Shown here: piece after piece, positions 13,624 through 22,029 of the stretch
How the letters are laid out: the number at the start of each line of letters is the position of its first letter
Position numbering within the stretch: position 1 is the stretch's first letter
Source of the DNA: a virus
Direction: 5' to 3' (one strand)
Virus record (IMG/VR): IMGVR_UViG_3300027829_000003
Span: 1-36,517 of that record
Length of the DNA stretch: 36,517 nucleotides
Notes under the pieces: generated by a model
What the model was told of the DNA's origin: nothing
What the model saw: the letters and a program-made list of their open reading frames with translations, nothing else
The model's database searches: none
Translations under genes and position numbers: made by a program

Positions 13624-14769
13624 ATGACTGAATATAATAAAATGGCAAAAGGTAAATTCACATCAACTGGAAAAGCGCAAATGGTTACTTTGCCCTTTGT
13701 TCCGGATTTTGTCGAACTTATCAATGATACATCGATGCATGCACCTGCGAACCATGGAATCCCAAGAGCTTGGTGGGATGTTAATATGGGACAAGGATTT
13801 GCTGATTGTTTATTGTTTAACGGAACTCCAGTTTTATTGACTGGACAAGTTCAAGTAAATGGTATCAGCACATTCCAAGCAGGAACTTTGCTTCAATATG
13901 GGCCAGTATATCAACATACAGGTTCTACTGACTTTTCAATCACTGCTGCTAATCCTGCTGTAGTTACAACAACGACACCTCATGGTTTAGCGACAGGCGA
14001 TGTAGTTATTTTCCAAAACCTAGCTGAAACTTCAACGACAGGTATGCAGCAAATTGCAGGCATTCCTTTCGAAGTTACTGTAACTGGAGCTATGACATTT
14101 TCTATTAATTGGGATGCGTCTGGTACTAATTACACAGCATTTAATACATCAACATCGACGAATAATGTAGGTTCATATAAAAAAGTTCTTTATCCAAACC
14201 TATATCTTCCCGGTGTTAACTTTGTTAGCTTCATTACTACAGGAACAACGACGACTATTCAGACAACAACACAGCACAATTTTGTTGTTGGACAGGAAGT
14301 AGCGTTTAGGATTCCTTCGGTATGGGGAACAACACAGCTGAATTCATTACCAAATAATGTGATTCCTGGTTCTCCAATTTATGGATATGTTCAATCGGTT
14401 ACAGATTATTTGACTTTTGTGGTGAATATCAATTCAACAGGATATACCGCATTTAATCCTAATCAACCATTTGCTTCATATCACGGAGAAAAGTTCCCTC
14501 AAGTAGTGGCTGTAGGTGATGTGAATAGTGGTGGATTTCCATATACTGGAAATGCACTATATCCTTCGCCTACTTATTCTTATGCTACGCTCAATGATAG
14601 TACAACTATCAACGGGCCAGCAATACAGGGAGCCTATTTTAATAATACAAGACAAGGATTTATCGTTGGTGCGGGTGCTACAACAAACGATTCTGCATCG
14701 GTTCTTGTTGGAGCAGCTGAAAATGTAATATATTGGAGAGCTTATCTTCATGATTTTAGTTCACCATAA
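13624..14769 (+). CDS. Virion protein with repeated beta-domains
   Basis: About 381 residues. Two start codons adjoin (13621, 13624); ATG 13624 sits at the better distance from AGGAGG. The N-terminal 75 residues include AWWDVNMGQGFADCLLFNG. Two beta-rich modules follow: ITAANPAVVTTTTPHGLATGDVV (about 105-190) is like the ubiquitin-activating-enzyme FCCH-type repeats of phage tail proteins, and TTGTTTTIQTTTQHNFVVGQEVAFRIPS (about 200-300) recurs in the next gene. The C-terminal part (GAYFNNTRQGFIVGAGA...VIYWRAYLHD) is a separate domain. Its position after the capsid gene suggests a head decoration or tail component. Confidence 0.7.
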   Translation: MTEYNKMAKGKFTSTGKAQMVTLPFVPDFVELINDTSMHAPANHGIPRAWWDVNMGQGFADCLLFNGTPVLLTGQVQVNGISTFQAGTLLQYGPVYQHTGSTDFSITAANPAVVTTTTPHGLATGDVVIFQNLAETSTTGMQQIAGIPFEVTVTGAMTFSINWDASGTNYTAFNTSTSTNNVGSYKKVLYPNLYLPGVNFVSFITTGTTTTIQTTTQHNFVVGQEVAFRIPSVWGTTQLNSLPNNVIPGSPIYGYVQSVTDYLTFVVNINSTGYTAFNPNQPFASYHGEKFPQVVAVGDVNSGGFPYTGNALYPSPTYSYATLNDSTTINGPAIQGAYFNNTRQGFIVGAGATTNDSASVLVGAAENVIYWRAYLHDFSSP

Positions 14770-14784
14770 ATAATAATAATCAAT

Positions 14785-14815
14785 AGAGAAGAGGCAAAAC
14801 GTCTCTTCTCTTTTC
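14785..14815 (+). terminator. Intrinsic terminator
   Basis: Perfect nine-base stem AGAGAAGAG (14785-14793) and CTCTTCTCT (14803-14811), loop GCAAAACGT, then TTTTC. It follows the 14769 stop directly and precedes the ribosome site of the next gene by few bases, so readthrough is probably partial. Confidence 0.75.
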
Positions 14816-14827
14816 TGAAGGAAACCA

Positions 14828-15244
14828 ATGTCGCATCCACCGCTTATTTTCGGTCCAATTCCTCCTTACAATAATCCTCCTATTGAACCTCAAAACTTTC
14901 AACCCAGTGTATTCAATATAACAACTATTTCATTGGGTATTACTACAACGGTCACAACATCGGTCAATCATAACTATGTCATTGGGCAAGAGGTGAGACT
15001 TTTGATACCTAGCATTTACGGTCCTCAAGTGCTAAATGAACAGACAGGATTCGTTTTACAAATACCTGCTCTCAATGAAGTTGTATTAAACATTAATTCT
15101 CAAAATGTCACTGCATTCAATTTAGTTTCTTATCCCCTTCCACCCCAAATCGTAGCTGTAGGAAATATAAATACAGGTTCAGTGAATCCTAATGGTCCTA
15201 AGATATCAACTTTACTTCCAGGAAGTTTTTCAAATATTTCTTAG
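14828..15244 (+). CDS. Virion protein sharing the beta-module
   Basis: 138 residues. It is essentially one copy of the module seen in the previous gene: TTTVTTSVNHNYVIGQEVRLLIPSIYG ... VVLNINSQNVTAFN ... PQIVAVGNINTGS, aligning with residues about 205-305 of that protein. The N-terminus is proline-rich (PPLIFGPIPPYNNPPIEP), probably an extended anchor. ATG has GAAGGA upstream. This looks like a duplicated decoration or tail module split into its own gene. Confidence 0.65.
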   Translation: MSHPPLIFGPIPPYNNPPIEPQNFQPSVFNITTISLGITTTVTTSVNHNYVIGQEVRLLIPSIYGPQVLNEQTGFVLQIPALNEVVLNINSQNVTAFNLVSYPLPPQIVAVGNINTGSVNPNGPKISTLLPGSFSNIS

Positions 15245-15309
15245 TAAAACTAGAGATAAATTCTTTTTGGTGTTAATTTAAAATTTTAACTTAATACAAA
15301 GAGGTTATC

Positions 15310-15870
15310 ATGGCACGTCCGAAATCTACTCCAGAATTGGAAAAAGCAGAGCAACAATTTGATCATTTCGAAAAACAAGTGAAAGATCTTACTTTAGATA
15401 GGATGAATGCGGCTTCAAAAGAAGAAACTGAACCGCAAACAAAATTATCTCAAGCAGAAATAGAAAAAAGCAAAGATATCTATTTGAAACCGCAAAGAGC
15501 TATTTTTTCTAAGGAAAAATTCAATGAGAAATTTAGAGAAGATTATAACTTTGCTAAAGAATATGTGTGTTTCATTCCGGAACATAAAGAAGTCGCTGGA
15601 GACAACATTGAAATGTGGACAAAGCCATTTGCTGGAGTTCCTGCTGAATTTTGGAATATTCCTACAAATAAACCAGTTTGGGGTCCAAGATATGTTGCAG
15701 AGCAATTACCTAAGGCAAGATATCATAGATTAAGGACAGAAAATAATAAATTTAGCGCACAAGATAACAATGGTCAATATTTTGGAACATTAGTTGTTGA
15801 TAATATTATACAAAGACTTGATGCAATTCCTGCTCGTACAGACAGAAAATCAATTTTCATGGGTAAATAG
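15310..15870 (+). CDS. Conserved-looking virion protein (186 aa)
   Basis: ATG with GAGG 6 bases upstream. The N-terminal half is helical and charged (ELEKAEQQFDHFEKQVKDLT). The C-terminal half contains MWTKPFAGVPAEFWNIPTNKPVWGPRYVAEQLPKARY, a segment that I recall near the connector genes of environmental podophages. No enzymatic motif is visible. It lies between head decoration and connector genes, so a head-completion or tail-associated role is likely. Function not proven. Confidence 0.65.
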   Translation: MARPKSTPELEKAEQQFDHFEKQVKDLTLDRMNAASKEETEPQTKLSQAEIEKSKDIYLKPQRAIFSKEKFNEKFREDYNFAKEYVCFIPEHKEVAGDNIEMWTKPFAGVPAEFWNIPTNKPVWGPRYVAEQLPKARYHRLRTENNKFSAQDNNGQYFGTLVVDNIIQRLDAIPARTDRKSIFMGK

Positions 15871-15878
15871 GTAGTCTA

Positions 15879-15947
15879 ATGAATTTACTAGAAATTAAAT
15901 GGTTATGTAAAACATGTCATTCAGAAAAACATAGAATTTATAGGTGA
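15879..15947 (+). pseudogene. HNH endonuclease scar (22 codons)
   Basis: The stretch encodes LLEIKWLCKTCHSEKH, which matches the C-terminal tail of many phage HNH nucleases, where a WLC-xx-CH-xxx-H zinc and nuclease segment ends the protein. It begins at an ATG with AGGTAG upstream, but the HNH core is missing, so it is read as the 3' remnant of a lost gene. It is in the same frame as the connector gene and separated from it by one TGA (15945-15947). It could also be a tiny real zinc-binding ORF. Confidence 0.5.
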
Positions 15948-15950
15948 TTT

Positions 15951-17183
15951 ATCAATCTGTTACAAGATATAATAACTTACGTTCGTCGCATAATTAAAAG
16001 TCCTTCTAATGCTGTTATTTCTGATGCATTGATCATAGATTACATCAATCGATTCTGGATTATGGATGTTGATGCTAGAATTCAGCTATTTGATTTAAAA
16101 ACTCAATATCAGTTTCAGACTACTCCTGGATTTGATCAATATAATATGCCCTTGTATAATCTTCAAACAGAACTAGGTTCTCAAGCAATAAGTTATTATC
16201 CTGTTTATCAGGGGTTTCTGGACCCAGTATATGTGAATGGCATTCAAGTTCCTTTTCAGACAGATAAAACAACATTTTATAATATTTGGCCGAACATTGT
16301 TCAGCAGATGAATGTTGTCGCAGTCGGAAATAACACAAAAGGTCCTTACAATTTTACTTTCCCAATAGCACCAAACAATACAACACCATTAACGACGCCA
16401 TTTCAGTATATCCTCAGAGGTCATATTGATGTTAATGGGATTACTGCTTTTGCTACTAGTCAGGGAATATATCAAGATCCTCCTGTTGTCACATCGGTGG
16501 AAGCTTCTACAACTATTCCTGCAGTTCCTGTAACTAATGCATTTCCTCAAGTCTATATCACGACTAATGGAACGGATGGTTCTAGTATAATTGTGACAGA
16601 TAGTGGTCAATTTCTTTCTGGAAATCAAGACTTAGGTCTTTTAATGGAACAAGGCACGGCTCCTAATGGAAATTTGCCTTTAACGAATGGTCCCTTACCT
16701 AATTATAGTACTACACAGAATGTTATCAATTACTTTACAGGGCAAGTTTTTAATCTTTATTTTCCTCAGACTGTTCCTGCTGGAGTAAATATCAATGCTC
16801 AATGTTTTAATTTCCAATGTGGTCTTCCTAGAGGGGTTCTGTTCAATAACAATACTCTTACCTTCAGAAGTCCTCCAGATCAGCAATATTTGATTCAATT
16901 AGATGCTTATCTTTCACCAGCTGGATTCCTAGCAACAAACCAGGCAATTCAATTTGCATATATGTGCGAGTATATTGCTCGTGGCGCTGCTAGAAAAATA
17001 CTTTCAGATACTGGCGATGTCGAACAATTTCAATTCTATGAGCCTTTCTTCATAGAACAAGAACAACTTGTATGGAAACGCAGCCAGAGGCAGTTTACAG
17101 CCTCCAGGACGCAGACAATTTACAGCCAAGGGATAAACCAAGGCCAGTCAGGATTTAACAACTTAGGTGGTAGTACCCTCTAA
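15951..17183 (+). CDS. Head-tail connector or tail adaptor protein
   Basis: About 410 residues. The first helical segment, INLLQDIITYVRRIIKSPSNAVISD (about 1-25), and DYINRFWIMDVDARIQLFDLK (about 29-49) form a helix bundle as in gp4-type adaptor proteins of P22-like phages. The rest is beta-rich. The first canonical start (TTG 16029) would delete the conserved helix, so translation must begin earlier: AGGTG at 15942-15946 points to ATC 15951. Loss of an inserted HNH gene (see 15879) may have replaced the original start. The C-terminus is Gln/Ser-rich. It probably joins the portal to the tail. Confidence 0.7.
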   Translation: MNLLQDIITYVRRIIKSPSNAVISDALIIDYINRFWIMDVDARIQLFDLKTQYQFQTTPGFDQYNMPLYNLQTELGSQAISYYPVYQGFLDPVYVNGIQVPFQTDKTTFYNIWPNIVQQMNVVAVGNNTKGPYNFTFPIAPNNTTPLTTPFQYILRGHIDVNGITAFATSQGIYQDPPVVTSVEASTTIPAVPVTNAFPQVYITTNGTDGSSIIVTDSGQFLSGNQDLGLLMEQGTAPNGNLPLTNGPLPNYSTTQNVINYFTGQVFNLYFPQTVPAGVNINAQCFNFQCGLPRGVLFNNNTLTFRSPPDQQYLIQLDAYLSPAGFLATNQAIQFAYMCEYIARGAARKILSDTGDVEQFQFYEPFFIEQEQLVWKRSQRQFTASRTQTIYSQGINQGQSGFNNLGGSTL

Positions 17184-17284
17184 AATTATTAAATCCAGAA
17201 CATTTATTTTTAGGAACGCCGAAAGAAAACACATTAGATATGATTAGAAAACATAGAAGCCATTGGCAAAAGAAAAAGGATTAA
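17174..17284 (+). pseudogene. HNH endonuclease C-terminal remnant
   Basis: The frame from 17174 (after an in-frame TAG) to TAA 17282-17284 reads YPLKLLNPEHLFLGTPKEN followed by TLDMIRKHRSHWQKKKD. NPEHLFLGTPKEN-x4-DM is the strongly conserved end of HNH homing nucleases of the NUMOD/HNH_3 type. No start codon or core precedes it, because the connector gene ends here. It is a deletion scar of an HNH gene inserted between the connector and next tail gene. Confidence 0.75.
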
Positions 17285-17285
17285 T

Positions 17286-17882
17286 ATGAGCATTCCATAT
17301 AATTTTGGCATTCCAAATCCTCCAAATAATCCTTCCGCCGATGTTCCTCTGATGCAAATAAATGCTAATAGTATTTTCAATTTTGTTGCTATAGACCATG
17401 TAGGATTCAATACGGCAATTTCCTCAAGTGGCTATCACAATGTAATTCATTTTTCCAATCAAGCAGCAGATCCAGGAACAATTGCTGGAGTTGGTCAACT
17501 TTATACAAAAACAGTAACAGGAGATCAGAATCTTTTTTATGAAAGTGGTCTTGGAAAGATTTATCAACTTACGAATACAAATGTAACTATTTCGGCTACT
17601 GCCAATGGCGTTACTACTCTTCCAGGTGGTTTGATTCTTCAATATGGAGTCATTCCAATCATTCCTGATACTCATACCCATACATATAATTTTAATGCTA
17701 CAGCGAATAATATTACATTCCCAAATAATTGTTTTTCTATCGTTTTGAATCCAATTAGAGCAGATAACCCAGGAACTTTTGATGGCATTAATATTCATTC
17801 ATTTAATGCTGCTTCTCTTACATATCAAACAACATCCAATCTAAATGTAACTTCAGCAACATTCATTGCCATAGGAAACTGA
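17286..17882 (+). CDS. Virion protein (198 aa)
   Basis: ATG with AAGGA 5 bases upstream, in the end of the HNH remnant. Beta-rich, Asn/Thr-rich, with the pattern FNTAISSSGYHNVIHFSNQA (about 40-60) and a C-terminal C1q-like or jelly-roll rhythm (ITFPNNCFSIVLNPIRADNPG). It is tightly coupled to the next gene (TGATG). Probably a tail-associated protein; no family is named with confidence. Confidence 0.65.
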   Translation: MSIPYNFGIPNPPNNPSADVPLMQINANSIFNFVAIDHVGFNTAISSSGYHNVIHFSNQAADPGTIAGVGQLYTKTVTGDQNLFYESGLGKIYQLTNTNVTISATANGVTTLPGGLILQYGVIPIIPDTHTHTYNFNATANNITFPNNCFSIVLNPIRADNPGTFDGINIHSFNAASLTYQTTSNLNVTSATFIAIGN

Positions 17883-20800
17883 TGGGACAAAAACTTGCTG
17901 TTGGCCCATTTAATAGAGGTTTGAGAAATGATCTAACTCCATTTGCTATCGATAATGAATCATTTCCTACTCTCATCAATGCTTATCAATGGCGCGGTCG
18001 CATAAAAAGAAAACGAGGAACTCAATTTCTTTGTCAGCTTCAAAGATTTTTTAATTCATCGTCTATTTCTTATAATCCTGGTTCAACAACAATTACTTTT
18101 GATGGCTCGGGAAACGCTAATTTATTGACAGGGTTTACAACTCTTCAACCAAATTCCTCAATAGTTCCTGGATCGTTAACAATTGTTGGTTCCATAGGAC
18201 CAGTAACTTATACTGATCCTACTATAAACGGTTTTTTAACACCTACTGGGACAGGTGGTCCGAATACTATTAATTATGCTACAGGAGCTATTTTAATACC
18301 TGCACAAGCTGGAGGAACTGCAACAGCAACATTTTCATATTTTCCTACGTTACCTGTAATGGGTCTTGAAGACTTAATTCTAGAAATCAATCAATTTCCA
18401 GGAACATTAGCTTTCGATCCAGTATATTCTTATATTATAAGCACAGCTTTGCCTTATACAGCACATGATGTTAGTTTCTATAAAAATCTAGGCTCAGGAA
18501 CATATGCAGGTTATACGCAAAAAACTAATTGGACACCTGTGACATGGAATGGACAAGATTATCAACAATTTTGGACTGTGAACTATTTAGGCGCACTGTG
18601 GGCGACTAATGGTATTAATATTCCCTTTAATATTACAAATATTGGAATGCAATTTCAAAAGCCAGGAAGTGCTACATGGATAAGTGCAACTTCGATGAGT
18701 TTTGTTATTGCGGGAAGTCCTTTGGTTGTTGGTGATTTTGTTTTTGCCAATGAATTTACTTCTACCACGCCTGCAAATGCTGATGCACTTAATTTTCAAA
18801 CTGGTTTTGTGACAGTGGTTGCTGGAAATACTTATACAGTAATATTTCCAAATGCCAATATACCTAATGACACATATACTCCAGGAATTCTTCAATATCT
18901 TACAAATAGATCAGATCCAACAAAAGATTGCATAAGATGGTTTGATGGAGATCCAACGAATGGAAATTCCACAGCTCCTACCTTTATTCCTGGGAAAGGG
19001 TGGGTTAATTTTATGCCCCCGTTATCACAATTCAATTATTCAATAGCAGATCAACTTCCTGCACAATATTACCTTGTAGGTGCAAGAATAATTGTTCCAT
19101 TTAAAGATAGATTACTATTTTTTGGTCCAGTAATCCAATCATCGACAGGTTCTCCAATATATCTACAAGATACAATTATTTATAGTCAGAATGGAACGCC
19201 ATTTTACACAGTTTCTTTTTCAGGAAATTTTTTCAACCCAACAACTCCTCCAGGATTTGTTCCTATTCTTACACCATTGAATCAAACGGCAACTCCTTCA
19301 TCATTTTGGGAGGATCAGTTTGGATTTGGTGGTTTTCAATCGGCAGGAATTGACAGACCTATCACAACAGTATCAACAAATGAAGATGCTTTGATTGTCG
19401 GTTTTGATTCTAACGTCCAAACTCGCGTGATTTATTCTGGAAATGATTTAACACCATTTAACTTTTTCATAATTAATGCCGAATTAGGATCAAGCAGTAC
19501 ATTTTCTGCTGTTAATATGGATTATGGGGTCATTACACGTGGGAATAGAGGCTTTATAGTTACATCTCAAACACAAGTGGAAAGAATAGACTTGGAAATA
19601 CCAGATGAAGTGTTCGAATCAAGATTGACAAATAATGGAACGGAAAGAATTTGTGCTCAACGAGACTTCATCAATGAATGGATTTATTTCTCTTATTCTG
19701 GAGATCAGAGTTCATACAATTATCCTACACAAACCTTGCAATATAACTATAGAGACAGATCTTGGGCTGTATTTTATGAGACCTACACAACATATGGTTC
19801 TTTCAGGAAACAAACAGGATTTACATGGGCAACTGTAGGCAATATTTATTCCAGTTGGAATGCATGGGATGATCCTTGGGATGCCGGACAATCGGAATTA
19901 TTGCAACCTCAAGTCATCGGTGGAAATACTCAAGGATTTGTTTTAATTAGGGCCGTAGGTACTAGTGAAGGCACATCTTTGGCTATACAAAGCATTACAG
20001 GAAGCACAATAACTTCTCCAAACCATTGTTTAAATGATAATGATTACATTCTTATCACTGGAGCTTTAGGCTCCGTGGGAACTCAAGTAAATTTTAAAAT
20101 ATTTCAAGTTACTCAAGCCACCACAAATACTTTTGTTTTAAATCCTTATTTGACTGGTTCTCCAACGTATCTTGGATTAGGTTTGATAACAAGAATTTAT
20201 ATTCCTCAAATACAGACTAGACAGTTTCCGACATCATGGGAACTGGGAAGAAAAACACGCATAGGAGTTCAACAATATTTATTTACAACTACTTCGATTG
20301 GGCAAATCACTTTACAGGTATTCTTGAGCCAGAATGCAACTAGCGCATATAACTTTAGCCCTATTGTTCCTGATCCAGCATCTACGAATAATTCTCTTGT
20401 GTATACACAAGTACTCTACACGTGCCCTGAAAGCACAAATTTGGGTCTCATTCCTATAAGTTCAAATATGGCGAATGCTGCAAATACAAATCTTCAAATG
20501 GTGACGGCAGCACAACAGGCTCAAATTTGGCATCGGATGAATACTTCACTTATTGGAGACACTGTGCAGATAGGATTTACCCTTTCCCCAAGTCAATTTG
20601 CAACGAATAATATTGCAGGAACTCCTATTGTCATTACAAATATAACAAATGCAAATCCTTGTGTGTTGACATGTACAGCACCTTTTACAGTTAATAATAA
20701 TGAATTACTTCTGATAAATGGTGTTTTAGGCACAATTCAACTCAATGGCAATATTTATGCAGTACTTTCATCAACCATTACCACTATTACTATTGATGTT

Positions 20801-20926
20801 GATTCAACTCTCTTCGGTGTATATATGTCAGGAGGGACAGTTACTCCCGTTGCTCCAAATACATTTGCTGAGATTGAATTGCATGGATTTATTTTGGATA
20901 TTAATCCAAGTCAAATATTAGCATGA
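17882..20926 (+). CDS. Large tail protein (stabilisation/hub, 1014 aa)
   Basis: Begins GQKLAVGPFNRGLRNDLTPFAIDNESFPTLINAYQWRGRIKRKRG, the typical opening of the large tail hub or packaged-DNA stabilisation proteins of podoviruses, which line the tail tube below the portal. The middle contains beta-propeller-like repeats (GVITRGNRGFIVTSQTQVERIDLE). Two C-terminal modules resemble FCCH-type repeats (SITGSTITSPNHCLNDNDYILITG about 700-760, and TNITNANPCVLTCTAPFTVNN about 910-985). It is coupled by TGATG to the previous gene and by ATGA to the next. P22 gp10-like role is inferred from start and position. Confidence 0.7.
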   Translation: MGQKLAVGPFNRGLRNDLTPFAIDNESFPTLINAYQWRGRIKRKRGTQFLCQLQRFFNSSSISYNPGSTTITFDGSGNANLLTGFTTLQPNSSIVPGSLTIVGSIGPVTYTDPTINGFLTPTGTGGPNTINYATGAILIPAQAGGTATATFSYFPTLPVMGLEDLILEINQFPGTLAFDPVYSYIISTALPYTAHDVSFYKNLGSGTYAGYTQKTNWTPVTWNGQDYQQFWTVNYLGALWATNGINIPFNITNIGMQFQKPGSATWISATSMSFVIAGSPLVVGDFVFANEFTSTTPANADALNFQTGFVTVVAGNTYTVIFPNANIPNDTYTPGILQYLTNRSDPTKDCIRWFDGDPTNGNSTAPTFIPGKGWVNFMPPLSQFNYSIADQLPAQYYLVGARIIVPFKDRLLFFGPVIQSSTGSPIYLQDTIIYSQNGTPFYTVSFSGNFFNPTTPPGFVPILTPLNQTATPSSFWEDQFGFGGFQSAGIDRPITTVSTNEDALIVGFDSNVQTRVIYSGNDLTPFNFFIINAELGSSSTFSAVNMDYGVITRGNRGFIVTSQTQVERIDLEIPDEVFESRLTNNGTERICAQRDFINEWIYFSYSGDQSSYNYPTQTLQYNYRDRSWAVFYETYTTYGSFRKQTGFTWATVGNIYSSWNAWDDPWDAGQSELLQPQVIGGNTQGFVLIRAVGTSEGTSLAIQSITGSTITSPNHCLNDNDYILITGALGSVGTQVNFKIFQVTQATTNTFVLNPYLTGSPTYLGLGLITRIYIPQIQTRQFPTSWELGRKTRIGVQQYLFTTTSIGQITLQVFLSQNATSAYNFSPIVPDPASTNNSLVYTQVLYTCPESTNLGLIPISSNMANAANTNLQMVTAAQQAQIWHRMNTSLIGDTVQIGFTLSPSQFATNNIAGTPIVITNITNANPCVLTCTAPFTVNNNELLLINGVLGTIQLNGNIYAVLSSTITTITIDVDSTLFGVYMSGGTVTPVAPNTFAEIELHGFILDINPSQILA

Positions 20927-21399
20927 ATAATAATATTATTAATCAAGTTGCCTTTCTTCGTACAGCACGAGAATTTCCTCATGATCTAGATAAATTGACT
21001 CTTCAAATGAATAAAAGCTGGGTTGATATAGCTTCTGCTGTGAATGTTCGAACTATCGGATTATTTCCCACTGTGAGACCTGCTATTACTGGAGAAGAAT
21101 GGTTTCTTGTAAATACTGGGAAACAACAAACATTAAGGCAAGTTTATACATTCAAAACAACGGTATCTATCAATCATGGAATTAGTGTAACAGATATAAA
21201 TCAATTTACACGTTGTTGGGGATCATATACAGATAATACAAATTCTTTTGGATTGATATGGGGAACATCTTCTGCTACTACTATTCCAGGTCAAATTTCA
21301 TTTTATCTTTCCCCTACACAAATTATATTTATAGTTGATGGTGCAGCCTCTGCGATACAAAGAGGCAGAATTATTTTAGAATGGTTAAGTTCTCCTTAA
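20923..21399 (+). CDS. Tail-associated protein (158 aa)
   Basis: ATG overlaps the previous stop (ATGA). A helical N-terminus (QVAFLRTAREFPHDLDKLTLQMNKSWVDIASAVN) is followed by a beta-rich part in the style of phage virion proteins: VRTIGLFPT, EEWFLVNTGKQQTLRQVYTF and a C-terminal IQRGRIILEWLSS strand. The ordering (short N-helix then jelly-roll) is like small proteins found next to tail hub genes in many podophages. Function unknown, probably structural. Confidence 0.65.
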   Translation: MNNNIINQVAFLRTAREFPHDLDKLTLQMNKSWVDIASAVNVRTIGLFPTVRPAITGEEWFLVNTGKQQTLRQVYTFKTTVSINHGISVTDINQFTRCWGSYTDNTNSFGLIWGTSSATTIPGQISFYLSPTQIIFIVDGAASAIQRGRIILEWLSSP

Positions 21400-21437
21400 A
21401 TAAAATATTTGATATATTGTGAGAAAAAGAGGTTTAT

Positions 21438-22019
21438 ATGAATTCAATGAACGGATCACCAGGAATGGTCGGACCTACAGGAAAAACAGGAAATAAAATC
21501 CCTAAAGGATATAAAGTAGGTCAACTTCAGCAATTCACACCTGAGCAATTGGAATTGTTTCAACAATTATTTTCTCATTTAGGTCCAGAAAGTTTTCTTT
21601 CAAAATTGGCAGGAGGAGATGAGTCGTTATTTGAAAAAATGGAAGCCCCAGCATTTAGACAATTTCAAGAACAATTAGGTGGAATAGCATCTAGGTTTAG
21701 TGGAATGGGAACAGGCGGAAGGCATGGCAGCGGTTTCCAAAATACTACAAGTGCTGCTGCATCTAATTTTGCTCAAGATTTACAATCGCAACGACAAAAT
21801 TTACAAAGACAAGCTATCATGGATTTAATGAACTTAAGTAGTAATTTACTTAGTCAAAGGCCATATGAAACAGGATTATATGAAAAACAAAAGAAAAAAT
21901 CTGGATGGGGAGGTGCTATTGGTGCCGGTGTAGGTGGTTTAGGAGGATTTTTAACTGGTGGTCCTGGGGGAGCTCTTGCAGGTGCACAAGCAGGATATGG
22001 AATTGGATCTCAATTTTAA
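21438..22019 (+). CDS. Internal virion/ejection protein candidate (193 aa)
   Basis: ATG with AGAGG 7 bases upstream. The sequence is Gln/Ser-rich, with a helical middle (AAASNFAQDLQSQRQNLQRQ, then AIMDLMNLSSNLLSQ) and a glycine-rich, weakly hydrophobic C-terminus (GWGGAIGAGVGGLGGFLTGG). This pattern occurs in small ejection proteins of P22-like phages that enter or cross the membrane with the DNA. First of three consecutive genes of this type. Confidence 0.6.
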   Translation: MNSMNGSPGMVGPTGKTGNKIPKGYKVGQLQQFTPEQLELFQQLFSHLGPESFLSKLAGGDESLFEKMEAPAFRQFQEQLGGIASRFSGMGTGGRHGSGFQNTTSAAASNFAQDLQSQRQNLQRQAIMDLMNLSSNLLSQRPYETGLYEKQKKKSGWGGAIGAGVGGLGGFLTGGPGGALAGAQAGYGIGSQF

Positions 22020-22029
22020 TAGGTGAAAA

